A stretch of DNA of 64,000 nucleotides from Montifringilla adamsi (lineage: Eukaryota > Chordata > Aves > Passeriformes > Passeridae): contig JAGGNK010013670.1 in assembly GCA_017590115.1 (NCBI GenBank), forward strand, positions 1 to 64,000. The letters are read 5' to 3'. Below the pieces are notes generated by a model. That model had not been told where the DNA came from. It did no database searches and saw only the letters and a list, made by a program, of their open reading frames with translations. The position numbers were made by a program, and so were the translations under genes. Of this stretch, positions 38,761-49,366 are shown piece after piece. Within the stretch, counting starts at the first letter, position 1. Each line of letters opens with the position of its first letter.

Positions 38761-41059
38761 GGCCACCAAGCACCAGAGCTTCAGCCCTGTGCCACCATCC
38801 TACTCTAGCAGTGTCCTGACAACCCCAGCTTTTACGTCCCCCTCACACCTGGGGAGGAGCACTGTGGGTCCCCTGTCCCCCCTTGCTGTGGCCAAGGGTT
38901 GGCTGGCAGTCGGCTCTGTTTACCTGGAGTTAATCACTGATCCCAGGTGCTGGTGGAGTGAGGAGCAGGCAGTATTTACCCAGTGCCTCTGCTTTAATGG
39001 ATCTCCCTGCACTTTCAAGGGAACAAACAGAGATTAAGGGACACAAACAGGTAAAATTATAGCAACAGGCACTCAGCTCAGCACAATGCAAGCCAAGGCA
39101 CTGAGCCAAGTGCCGAGCTGAGAAACAGCCCCAGGAAAGCCTGCTCCAAGCTGTGATCCAGCAGGAGAGGGGATACAAACAACAAATGTAAGAGAGAACA
39201 GATATGAGTTTGGGTATTGTGGGATTTACACACCTTCTTGTCATGTAGTCCTTAAAATCAAAGAATCATCAAATCCTAGAATGATTTGTGTTGGTAGGGA
39301 CCTTAAAACTCACCTCATTCCACTCCACTTCCACTATACCAGGGACACCTTCCACAAGAACAAGTTGCTCAAAGACCTGTCCAACCTGGCCTGGAGTATT
39401 TCAGGGATGAGGCAGCCACAACTTTTCTGGGCAACTTGTGCTCGGACCCCACCACCCTCACTTTTTCCTAAATATCCGCTCTAAAACCACCCTGGATTGC
39501 CTTCACCTCTGAGGTTTCCTGAGAGAGGTGGGCAGGCAGGGCTTGATGCACCAACCCCTGCTCCATGACAGTGGATCTTGGATAAATACGGTATGTGGAA
39601 TGTGTAATTCCAGCCAGACCTGTGTCGCAAGCATCTGCTCACTGACCTGAGCCACAGAAGGACGCAGAGCATATAATTTCAGACTTAAAACACTTCTTTT
39701 CTCTCTAGTTTCTGGCAACTTCTTTCCCAGCCCCACATCCTGCAAGGAGCACACATGCCTGGAAAGCACCCAAGCAAAGATCTTAGGTACCTCCGATGGA
39801 GATACAGTATAAATGGGTGGGATAAACTCAGAAAAGACGGCTGCAGGCATTGGAACTCTAATCCAGTTTGTAGTTGGAGCTGTATACTTTCCATACCACC
39901 CAGGTGAATCCAAGAAGGGTCAGCAGCTATCCAGGGTATTTTCCAGAGCTGGAAGAAGAATATGCACCAAAAGCTGGTTTGGACAGCTTCTACACTGGTT
40001 GGTGCAAACCTCTCTTTCAGACCATTTCTTCACTTAAGAAACATGTCTTCATTTTTTAGCCAGATTTCTGTGGGTCTGCAGCCTTTTTTCCCTCTCTGTG
40101 ATCCATTACAACCACCTCAGCCTGTCCCAAGCTGCCTATCAAGATGTTGAAGAGAGAAGTAATTTTAAAAGTACTGTCTGTATATATTTTAAAGCAGTAA
40201 TGGGCATGTGAGTGTCCTGGGAAACTAAGAATTAGGCAAGCACAAAGAAACAAACATGTCAGAGATACAGAGGCTTTCTGGGCACATTCCACTCATGCTG
40301 TGCAAAAGAGAATTCCCAGGATTTTAACCAAAACCATTTGCCATCTGTTCACCAGTCCCAGGCAGACTTCAGTCCTCTGGGATAACATCTATTTGGTGGA
40401 AACAGAGAAGTACCTCAGTGAGGCTTTTATGAACATCACAACTCCCTCATTCCTGGTCCAGCAGCTCTCATGCAGCAGAGAAGGGAAATCCCAGGGGCAA
40501 AGGGCATGCAGCCTGGGAGAGGGGGATGACAGATCCTTAGTCAACCAGGGAGTAGAGCAGGAGTCCTACACAGGGGCAGGTAGGCTGCAGAGCTGAGGAA
40601 TTTTTTAAAAGGCAGTTTGGATCCTAAAATGTGTGATGCCATTGGAAATGAGAGTCAATGTTGATAAGGGTAAAGTGAAGCACATCCCTCACTGTACACT
40701 GGGGGACTCTAGATTAATGCTAGTCAAGAGCTAAAGGTAACTGTAAGCAGTTCCCTGAAAACATCAGCGGAAGGTTCATGAGTAATTAAAAAATAAAAAA
40801 GGCTCCAGATATTGAAAGAAAAATATTGCTTGCCCCCATATAAAGCAAGCTCACAAGTGTGTGTGGCTTTGGTGCCTGGCTCAGAAAAGATGGAGAAACA
40901 CTGGAAAAGGTCACAGAGATTAAGAAAATGGGTGGTCAGAAGTGGGAATGGCATCCTTGCAAGAAAAGGGATCAGGACTGTTAGGAAAGAGCTGAATGAG
41001 GTGACAGGCACTGACAGTGTAGACATGGATGCAGTAGGAACAGGGAATGGTTAGAGGTG
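38761..41059. other. intergenic sequence upstream of MLXIPL
   Basis: This holds a minus-strand CR1 piece at 39256-39480 and otherwise nothing I recognise. A 62-codon plus-strand frame at 39874-40059 has no family resemblance and is probably chance. Bases 40,600-41,060 look like older, diverged LINE-type sequence leading into the CR1 tail at 41060. Confidence 0.45.
39256..39480 (-). mobile_element. CR1 LINE fragment
   Basis: The reverse-complement tail 'tcctagaatgatttgtgttg' leads to 'gtagggaccttaaaactcac', 'caagttgctcaaagacctg' and 'gggatgaggcagccacaac'. Confidence 0.85.
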
Positions 41060-41146
41060 GTTATTCAGCACTTTTCAGAGCTGGGGGTTGGATTGGATGA
41101 TCTCCAGAGGTCCCTTTCAACGCTGACTATTCTGTGATTCTGTGTT
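41060..41146 (+). mobile_element. CR1 3' end
   Basis: 'ggttggattggatgatctcc' and 'agaggtccctttcaacg', ending in 'attctgtgattctgtg', are a plus-strand CR1 terminus. More diverged sequence to the left may be the same copy. Confidence 0.85.
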
Positions 41147-41299
41147 TCTGGGGGCACCAGGCAAAGGAAGGGCTGGCATGTTCACCTCAGGATGTTGTGA
41201 AACCAAAAGTCCAATCAGGAATTGGACAAACTGATGGAAGACTGGAACCATTGAAATTATTTGTGTGTCCAAAGGAAAGCTGACTGATGGGAACTCAGA

Positions 41300-41402
41300 G
41301 CTTGTAGCAGCCTAGTCTAGTGGAAGGTGTCCCTGCCCATGGCAGAGGGATGGAACCAGATGAGCTGTAAGATCCCAAACCATTCTGTGAGTTCATGATT
41401 CA
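41300..41402 (+). mobile_element. CR1 3' end, second copy
   Basis: 'cagcctagtctagtggaagg' and 'gtccctgcccatggcagagg', then 'ccaaaccattctgtgagttc', mark another plus-strand CR1 terminus. Confidence 0.83.
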
Positions 41403-41751
41403 ATATCTGTGCAATGACGTTCTTGTTTTTTGGTTTTTTTTTTCCCTTGGATGGCCTCTCTCACCTTCCCTGTGTGAACAGCTGGTGCTGACAGGATCTT
41501 AACATGCCATGCAGCAGCAGGACAGAATAAGGAACATACAAAAGAAAACTGCAGCCTGCAGCTAGACTCCTTGTAGAATATTTCTGGGCTCTCCTTGTCT
41601 GCCAGACCTCCTTCACACAGGAAGCTGCCCGGCAAACCCTGGGCAAGAGCTCCCTCTGGGGACCAGCAGAAATGTAATGGTGATATTACACTTCTCATAT
41701 CCCTTCTTTTCACATTGACGTTGCATTTTAAGTGAGTTTCATGATGGTGAT

Positions 41752-42394
41752 TGTCCTAGGGTGATGTTATGCTGCTTGTATCCCCAATCGTGTGTTCCGT
41801 TTATGCTGGATATTATATTTTGTGCCCTCAAGACTGACTGAGAGCGAAGGTGGGGACAAGAAGAAGTGCAGAGTTTTGTTATCAGGGACTGGAGTCCTCC
41901 TCCACAGTCTGCTGGAACACTGTCATTGTCTGGGCACGGACGGAGCAGAACACCTCGCTCCTTTTGGTTTTTAGTTAGTTAGTTTAGCTAGCTGAGGCAG
42001 TCCGAGCTTTGCCTGGACTGTTTTTCTTTCCCTCTTCTTGGAACCATTTGTACCTGCTCCAGACTGGGACCCGGGGAAACACTGAGAACACTTTGCAGCC
42101 TGCCGGGACCCACTCTGCAGCCTTTCCCAGTGCCAGAAGGACTGATAACAGAGCGAGCACCCACTGGAGAGACGTTCTGAAATTGTCATCTCTTCAGAGC
42201 AGCGAACGAGTTTTGTCATTCCGTATTGTCCATTCTGTTGCTGGGGAGTGCTTTGCTTGTTAAATAAACAGGTTCTTTCCACTTTTCTCTGAGGAATCCT
42301 TCCCAAACTGCTTGGGGGGAGGGGCCGTGTGGGTGGGCTTTCTGGAGGGGCCCCCTTTGGAGGTTTTCTCCCAAATTTGCCCTAAACCAGGACA
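41752..42394 (+). mobile_element. solo LTR (643 bp) with 5-bp target duplication
   Basis: The element begins TGTCCTAGGGTG and ends AACCAGGACA, giving TGTCCT/AGGACA inverted ends. GTGAT flanks it on both sides (41747-41751 and 42395-42399). An AATAAA at 42263-42268 supports plus-strand orientation. TG...CA ends with a 5-bp duplication fit an ERVL- or ERVK-type retroviral LTR; the clean flanking duplication shows it is a solo LTR. A relative lies at 51032-51672. Confidence 0.85.
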
Positions 42395-42571
42395 GTGATG
42401 CATGCCAGGTTGTTTGCCCAGAAAGCGGAGCCTGCTAGAGAGGGCTGGCTCACTACACCCCATCTCTGTTACTGTGGGACAAGCTGAACCTCCCTGTAGA
42501 GAGCAAGAGAGGCCTGAGGACACACAGCCACCTTGGAGCTTCTAGGAAAAGTGAGGTATCACTTAAAAAAA

Positions 42572-43090
42572 TCATGGAATGGTTTGGGTTGGAAGGGACC
42601 TTAAACATATTCCATTCCAACCTTACTGCCACAGCCAGGAACACCTTCCACTAGACCAGGTTGCTCCAAGCCCAGTCCAGCCTGGCCTGGAACACTTCCA
42701 GGGATGGGGCAGCTTGTCTGGGCACCCTGTGCCAGGACCTCACCATGCTCACAGGAAAGAATTTCTTCTCAATATCCCATCTAACCCTGCCCTCTGGCAG
42801 TGGGAAACTATTCCCCCTTCTCCTGTTACTCCAGGGTCTTGTCCAAAGTTCCTCTCCATCTCTCCTGGAGCCCCTTTAGGCACTGGAAGGGGCTCTAGGG
42901 TCTCTTTCCCAGGCTGGACACCCCCAGCTCTCCCAGTCTGTCTCCAGAGTAGAGGGGCTCCAGAACTTGGAGCGTCTCAGTGGCCACCTCTGGACTTGCT
43001 TCATCAGCTTCACATCTTTGCTGTGCTAAGGACCCCAGAGCTGGAGGCAGCTCTGCAGGTGGGGTCACACAAGGGCAGACGGGGACAATC
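42572..43090 (-). mobile_element. CR1 LINE fragment
   Basis: Reverse-complement tail 'aatcatggaatggtttgggt', 'tggaagggaccttaaacata', 'ctagaccaggttgctccaag' and 'ctggaacacttccagggatg', continuing into internal 3' sequence ('ctctcccagtctgtctcc') to about 43,090. Confidence 0.88.
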
Positions 43091-44380
43091 TCTTCCACCT
43101 GACAAATGTCACACTGGTTAAAGATAACGAGGGGACATGGTGCAAAAGAGACTTTTCTGCATCTTGCTAAGGAGATTCACCATGAGGATGGAATATCCAA
43201 TGGAATTGTGTTTCCTGTCATGGAAGGGAATGTGGAGCTGGGAGACCAACACAGGTGGGTGGCGCTGCCTCTGAGCTGCCTCTCACCCTACCTGGAGAGG
43301 GGGAGGCATTAGCAGAGGGTTCCTTTAATCATACATCTCCATGTGTATCTCAAGGAAAGAGAGTTAGCAAAAAAAAACCAAAAAACCCAGAAAGATTTCT
43401 AAATGCAACAAGAAATTCCCAAGTTTGACAGCCAAGAACATTTTATGTAAGTTATTGTCTCCTACACTGGGTTTAGTCTCCATTCTGAGCTGGCAGATGC
43501 CTACTCCCACCTGTCACACACCTCATGACTCACTGCAGAGGAGCAGGAGGCAGCAGGAGGCAGGGAGAGAAAACCCATGTTTCAAGGCACACATGCAATA
43601 AAACTACAGTGTAAAAAATCACACAAGCATGACAAAATAATAGAAGATTTGTTATTGATGATTTTTATTTTCTAGCTCATGTGTCTATATTGGTTAGGAA
43701 ACAGCTCTCATCTCCCTGAGCCAAAGGCACTCCAGGACTTGCCACTGGAGGCAATTTTAGTACATAAATACCAGGGAGGCTGGAATCTGGAAAGGGTGGC
43801 ATCTGCTGAAGGGCTCTGCCCCCAAAGATGAGGATGTATCATAGAATCACGAGGGTTGGAAAAGCCCTCTACATCAAGTCCAACTGTTCTATCAGCACTG
43901 ACTCTGGGAAGTCATGGCCCTGGCTCAGGGAAAAGTTGAGCTGCAGCAGTAGAAACCCTCTAATGCATTAACCTCTTTGAGAACTTCAAAGGTCTGAAAA
44001 AGACTTCCACAATTCAGGCAGTTCTTTGAATACCAATTTATTTGACTAATTAACATTTATTAAGCCTTACATGCAGGAGGTTCAGAGTGGGAAGTTGCCT
44101 GTGCACTTTAGTATCTTGAGCAAGATCTTCAGTAAAAATTAGGTAGTTTTCCTGAAACTAAGGATGTAAATTAACTGACAAAGCCACAGAAGTCTACTGG
44201 GTTGACCATTTCACATGTTGTATAAAGCGCACTACCGATCTGGAAACTTCTAGTTTCCAAGAGACTGTTTGTTATTAATGTAATTAAAATGATCTGACTC
44301 TGACCTAGAGGACACAGGCACAGCTGAGAAGTAGAGAAAATCTACAGGAGGAAGAAAAAATTGAAAATGCCTTATTTTAT
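43091..44380. other. intergenic sequence between CR1 and fibrinogen pseudogene
   Basis: This contains a short reverse-complement CR1 piece at about 43838-43925 ('atcatagaatcacgagggtt', 'ggaaaagccctctacatcaa'). The remainder shows no recognisable gene or repeat. Confidence 0.5.
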
Positions 44381-45135
44381 TCAGTAGCTACATATGACCA
44401 ACCTCTGCAAAGACCCCATGGCACACCCAGTTTGGTTTTGCTTTGTTCCAATTCTTTGGAGAGTCAGAATTAGCCCCAGGTTGGACAGAAAGGAAATGAA
44501 AATACAACTCGCAGTAGGTGGTGGGTTGATGAGGATGGCCGAGGCTCTGCAGTTCCCCAGGCACTGGTTGCCCCATGTCACGGCCCCTTTGAAGTTCAGA
44601 CGCACAGAGTAACACGCCGAGTACCACCACCCACCCCTGGAGCTGGCGGCACAGTTCCCACTAGAAGTGTCCTGATCCCGATCTTTAGCAGAGAACTTCA
44701 TGTTGTTGTGCATGGTGGTCATGCCCTTGGAGGCCATGGCATCCTCCGCTGCCCCCAAGTGCGCTCCCAGCCTCAGCTGGTAGCCCTGGGACTCATCATC
44801 CAGGCTGAACAGGTTGTAGTCTGCAAACTTCATGTTATTTGAAGCATCCCAGATGACAAACCTGACCTGGCAGAGCTTCTGCCTGGTGATCTGGTGGATG
44901 TACTCAGTGCCCAGCCAGTACTCAGTATGCACGTTCCCAAAGCCATGCTTGTAGGTGCTCCAAGACTCGTCCCAGCTGACTGGTGTATCTCTGTGGTTCC
45001 TCTGGATGACAGTTCAGCCCCCATCCTCCCTGTTCATCTCACAGGAGACCATGATGGTTTATTGTCCTGTGGGCTGGATGATGTAGCAGCCACTGGGGCT
45101 GCTAGCAGGGAGCTCACTGCAGTCCTTGGCCCAGC
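44381..45135 (-). pseudogene. fibrinogen C-terminal domain gene (FGL1-like family), degenerate
   Basis: Minus-strand translation from a possible splice acceptor at 45135 gives an almost complete fibrinogen-like globular domain. It starts 'WAKDCSELPASSPSGCYIIQ', then 'HGFGNVHTEYWLGTEYIHQI', 'RFVIWDASNNMKFADYN', the calcium-loop/cysteine segment 'DRDQDTSSGNCAASSRGGWW', and 'TWGNQCLGNCRASAILI'. Two in-frame stops interrupt it: TAA at 45059-45061, and TGA at 45014-45016 exactly where the family has the Trp of a 'GGWTVIQRN' block. After the domain the frame runs about 30 residues beyond the usual end. Relatives are secreted proteins in liver, clotting or innate immunity; this copy should not make a full protein. 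The domain is intronless here. A possible upstream exon is at 45756-45821. Confidence 0.82.
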
Positions 45136-45374
45136 CTGGAGCATGAGAGAACATTGGAGGACCAATTCACAACATCCCAGTCTGCTGTCCATGCAACACT
45201 GGCTTCCACTGCATCCCTAGGGTTGAGGAGGAAACCTCATTCCCTTAGCATTAGACCCTGTGGATAGCTGTGAAAGCCCAGGGACATCTTGTGACTGAGA
45301 AGGGACATCATCTGCGGACTTGTGGTAGCAGAGTAATGGGAGCAAAATAATGGCAGTAGAGTCTTCTGAGATCA

Positions 45375-45650
45375 CAGAATCCCAGAATAGGTTGGCTTGG
45401 AAGTGACCTTAAAGCCCATCTTGTTCCACCCCCCTTGCCATGGCCAGGGAGACCTTCCACTAAACCAGGTTGCTCCAAGCCCCATCCAACCTGGCCTTGG
45501 CCACTTCCAGGGATGGGGTAGTCACAGCTTCTTTGGGCAACCTGTGCCAGGTCCTCACCACCCTCATTGTCTGACATTTCTTCCCCATTTCCAACCTGAC
45601 CTCACCCTCATTCAGTGGCCTTCAAGTTTGGAGGAGTACTTGGAGTTCTG
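45375..45650 (-). mobile_element. CR1 LINE fragment
   Basis: Reverse-complement tail 'atcacagaatcccagaatag', 'gttggcttggaagtgacctt', then 'aaccaggttgctccaagccc' and 'cacttccagggatggggtag', reaching about 45,650. It lies between the fibrinogen domain and its possible upstream exon. Confidence 0.88.
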
Positions 45651-45755
45651 ATGAAGCGCTGGGCTGGCTGATCCCCATGCTGATTGTCAACCCACCACCA
45701 CTGTGCCTTCATTCCCTACACCCCTTCCTGTTCCCTGGGGGATGTGGGTCCTTAC

Positions 45756-45821
45756 TGCTGTGGTCCTGTGCCTGCTGAGGGTCAGCTGCCTGGTTCTGCT
45801 GGATGATCCCTCCAGCTTCAT
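45756..45821 (-). other. possible upstream exon of the fibrinogen-like pseudogene
   Basis: A 66-bp minus-strand segment is bounded by a good acceptor (TGCAG) and donor (GTAAGG). It reads as Gln-rich 'DEAGGIIQQNQAADPQQAQD', a composition compatible with the coiled or linker region before a fibrinogen domain. Length is a multiple of three. There is no direct homology that I recognise, so this is a weak call. Confidence 0.3.
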
Positions 45822-46079
45822 CTGCATCAGGAAAACAAGGAGTGAGAAGAGCAGCCCTGTGCCACAGCACAGAGGTAAGTCCACCCCCCATAGGATATTA
45901 TTTCCAGCACTGAGTTTTTTGTAGGGCATTTCGATGATGGCTCATTTTTCTTCCTGTGTGGTAGATTTAGTTGTAAAAACTTCAAAGGCATCAGAGACTA
46001 GGAATGGGAATGCTGCAGCCATTAAGCAGCTGCTTATTTGCTTCTCTCAGCAAGGACCAGACAGCATATCCAAGTGGAA

Positions 46080-46185
46080 CCATGGAATCATGAATGGTTT
46101 AGGTTGGAAGGGACCTTTAAAAGACTACCTAGCCCAACCCCCCTGCTATAAGCAGAGACACTTTCCACTTGAACAAGTTTCTTAG
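46080..46185 (-). mobile_element. CR1 3'-end fragment
   Basis: 'accatggaatcatgaatggt', 'ttaggttggaagggaccttt' and 'cctagcccaacccccctgc' form a short reverse-complement CR1 tail. Confidence 0.85.
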
Positions 46186-47048
46186 GGTAGTAGTAATGAG
46201 TAGAAGGATGTACAGAGAGAGAAGGATCGAGAGGGAAATCAGATCGTGGGTGCTCTCAGACCAAGATCAAACAGATGGAAGGTGTTGCTGTGAACCTGCT
46301 TTTCAGTGATGAAGGATTCATGTGTTCGTTCAATCCATAAAGAGTTCCAGAAACCTTCAGAGTGTGAGGGAGATTACAACTATGAGAGAACGATGCTCTG
46401 TTTCAGAGAAATCCCAGCACCCATCTTAGTAAGACTGTTTCCCTGACAGCCTCTGGAATTGTGACCTCCATCAGTGGTGTGATGAAGTTTTGGGACTGTT
46501 TAGCCATGTGCAAACTTCAGAAAGCATTTTGATTAGTCACTTATGCAAAGTCTCTCTGAAGTTTCAGGGCTGTGAATGAACTATACAAATATATATGGGA
46601 AGGAACATACATAAAGGAAGAGAAACAATCTGTCTAGAAAAAGCTGCCACATACAACATTGTCAGTAACAAAGAAGGCTGAATTACCAAATCTGGTGAAG
46701 TTTGGTTAAGATATTAAATTAGAGGAAGATTTGATCAGGATCCTTTTATTTCTACAAGACTGTTTTCCACACCTCCCTTTCTGCACGGAGGAGAGGGCTC
46801 CTGATATTTGGATGAGCAGGGCCACCAAGAAGGTGAAGAACAGAGGAATGTAGTGATGAGCAGCTGGAGAAAGAAGATACACAGTGAATTCAGGAATGTG
46901 AATCCTCTGGAGGAGAACTGACCTGTTGGGTTGCGGGCATTGCTGGTACCTAAAGATACTCAGGAGCTACTGCAGGAGGGATAAACAAAGCACAGGGACC
47001 TAGGACCTTGGAAAGAAAGGCTGGGATGCCCAGCCACACACAGAATTC
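46186..47048. other. intergenic, no confirmed feature
   Basis: No transposon or RNA gene recognised. On the minus strand near 46,863-46,780 a hydrophobic stretch 'IPLFFTFLVALLIQISGALS' looks like a signal peptide, but it has no start Met. It may be a remnant of the first exon of the fibrinogen-like gene. Confidence 0.35.
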
Positions 47049-47104
47049 ATCCCATCCCATCCCATCCCATCCCATCCCATCCCATCCCATCCCATCCCAT
47101 CCCA
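47049..47104 (+). repeat. (CCCAT)n microsatellite
   Basis: Eleven perfect CCCAT pentamers in tandem. Confidence 0.95.
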
Positions 47105-47206
47105 CACTCACCCATGCTGTCTCTGTTAGGACCCTGTGGAGTGGGGAGCTGAGTAGGTCTGGTCTGGTGGCAGCATGGCCAACCCTGATTTTATATAGGG
47201 CTCATT

Positions 47207-49366
47207 GGTGAGGTGAAGCAGCTGATCAAATAGCAGTACTCATCCATTCCTAGAAATTAATGGTCTGTTTGTCCTCTGCAGGTACCTGTGCTCATGCACC
47301 ATCTATTGTGTGTCTGTGGTAAGAGTTCCCAGCTGCTGGAACAGGATTGGAACAGGATTCCACGAAACCAAGAAAAGCTTCTGATAACACCTACCATACC
47401 GTGGCCCCTAGGGTCAGCCAACAGGTCAGTGCAGAGGACCTGCTGGTGCTGCCCAAGCACTGGATGAAAACAGGGACTGAAAGCAGGGGGGAAGAAAGAA
47501 GAGATTCCAGCCTGGTGCTGAGGATTTACCAAAATACCCTGCACAGCTGAGACCCAACAGTCGCAGCTGCTGCCTGATGCACTGGCCCTGAGAGAATGGA
47601 GATGCTCTCTGAGAAAGCGCTCCAGCTGGGGTGATGCCTACCCACACACAGTGGGGGAGAGCAGGCCAGCAGAGCCCTCCTGAGCTTGTTTCTCCCCCTC
47701 AGGACATATGGGGTAAGGGTGGGGAGTGTAGGGAAAGTGGCACTGTTTGACTATAAGGTTTTTGCTCAGAGCTGCCACAAAGCATCCAGGAGTCAGGGAC
47801 CACCCCTGGGAAAGATTGTTGACCTTGGCCCCAGCCTTTGCTGATGGTAGGCACAAGGCATCTCTGCCTGCAGCCCAGCTCTGTTTGTCAGCAAGGTGAA
47901 GCAGTCAATCCAAACAGCAGAACTCACCCGTTCCTGGAAATTTATGGTTTGCTTGCCTCCTTCCACAGACACCTCTTCTCATGTGCCAGCTACTGTACTT
48001 CAGTGATAAGAGTTCTCAGCTGCTGGTGTTCACACTGAATTCCACAAAATCGACAAAAGCTACCGATAAGGATTTTTCCCAGGGTTGTTAATACTTATGG
48101 GGTTTGAAGCCAAGCCCTGTAGAGACAGTCTGTCACCTGGTCATGCCAGAAATCTTTGTTAGACAGCCACCAGGTCTGTCCACCTTAACCTGGTGCATCA
48201 CTTGAGGGGATACTGTGCTCCGACATTTCACATGGGATTCCACACACACACTGAGCAGCAAAAGGGCCTCATCTGCAGCCCTGACCCTTGCCTCCAGTGC
48301 CATATATAACCAGGGACTGTAGCATTTCTCTTAGACACATTTCTGGCAGCCCAATGTCAAAACAGATGAGAAGAGTCTCCCCAGCCCTTCCAGCAGCACT
48401 CCCCATGCCACACAGGAGCAGGGCTGGCTCTCTGCACCCACCTGGGCACCAAGTGCAGCCCCAAAGCCAAGCTGTGCCTGACATCCCAACCTGTGGGCAC
48501 TGGGGTAGCCCTGGCTGCTGTTACCCCTCGGTGACATCTTCATCCTACAGCTATAAGGAAGGTCCCTGCAGCTGGGACCCCATGGTGAGCCCCTCCAGCA
48601 CTGTGGACCCTTGAAGCAGACGCGTCAGGGCCTTGTAGAAGTGATGGCCTTGGAAGTGTGAGCCCAGCCAGGGTATCTGGAGGTCACAATGGAAGCTGAA
48701 TTATGGAAGGAGGGAGAAGAAGGGACTGAGCCTCCCCCAGATGGAGACTTGCACTTGTCCCCTGCTCCTCCCCTGCCCTCACTGTAGGACCTGCTGCCCA
48801 GGGAACCATCACCTCCCAGCACAGAGAGTGTACTGGAGCCAGATGGACACCCAGTGCTGGTGACACACAGGGGTACAAACTGTTCCACCAGGACCACAGC
48901 AGGAGCTGGAGGTCAGATGGCAGGTCAGGGAGGAGAACCTGCTGGTGCCACCCAAGCATTGGATGAAAATGAGGACTGAAAAGCAGAGGGGAAGAAGGAG
49001 GAGACACTGGACCCGTGCTGAGGGTTTACCAAAACAGCTGGCACAGATGTGACCCAACAGCTGCTCCTGAGGCACTGGCCACAAGGGAATAGAGATGTTG
49101 TCTCAGAGAGCACCTGGATTGGGGTGATGCCAACCCACACACAATGGCAGACAGCAGGTTAGCAGAGTTCTCCCAAGACTTTCTCCCCTCAGGACATATG
49201 GGATGAGTGTTGTGGAAGGGGCACTGTGTAACTGTCAGAGAGCTCAGAGTTGCCACAAAGCATCTAGGCATCGGGGATAGCCGCTGGGAAAGATGGCTGA
49301 GTTCAGCCCCAGCCTTTGCTGATGGACAGCACAAGGCATCTGTGTCTGCAGCCCAGCTCTGGAGCT
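47207..49366. repeat. ~680-bp tandem duplication, second copy interrupted
   Basis: Copy A spans about 47207-47882. Its first part ('ggtgaagcag..', 'gaaattaatggt', 'gataagagtt/ggtaagagtt', 'ccacgaaacc') recurs at 47888-48065. Its second part ('ggtcagtgcagaggacctgc', 'acccaacag', 'cccacacacagtgg', 'ctcaggacatatgggg', 'ccagcctttgctgatgg') recurs at 48905-49366. Copy B is therefore split by about 840 bp (48066-48904). No protein is encoded in either copy as far as I can tell, and the family is unknown. Confidence 0.7.

Noticed and set aside
39874..40059. 62-codon frame with ordinary-looking composition
   Set aside because: Tempting as an exon, but no homology recognised and no convincing flanking splice sites.
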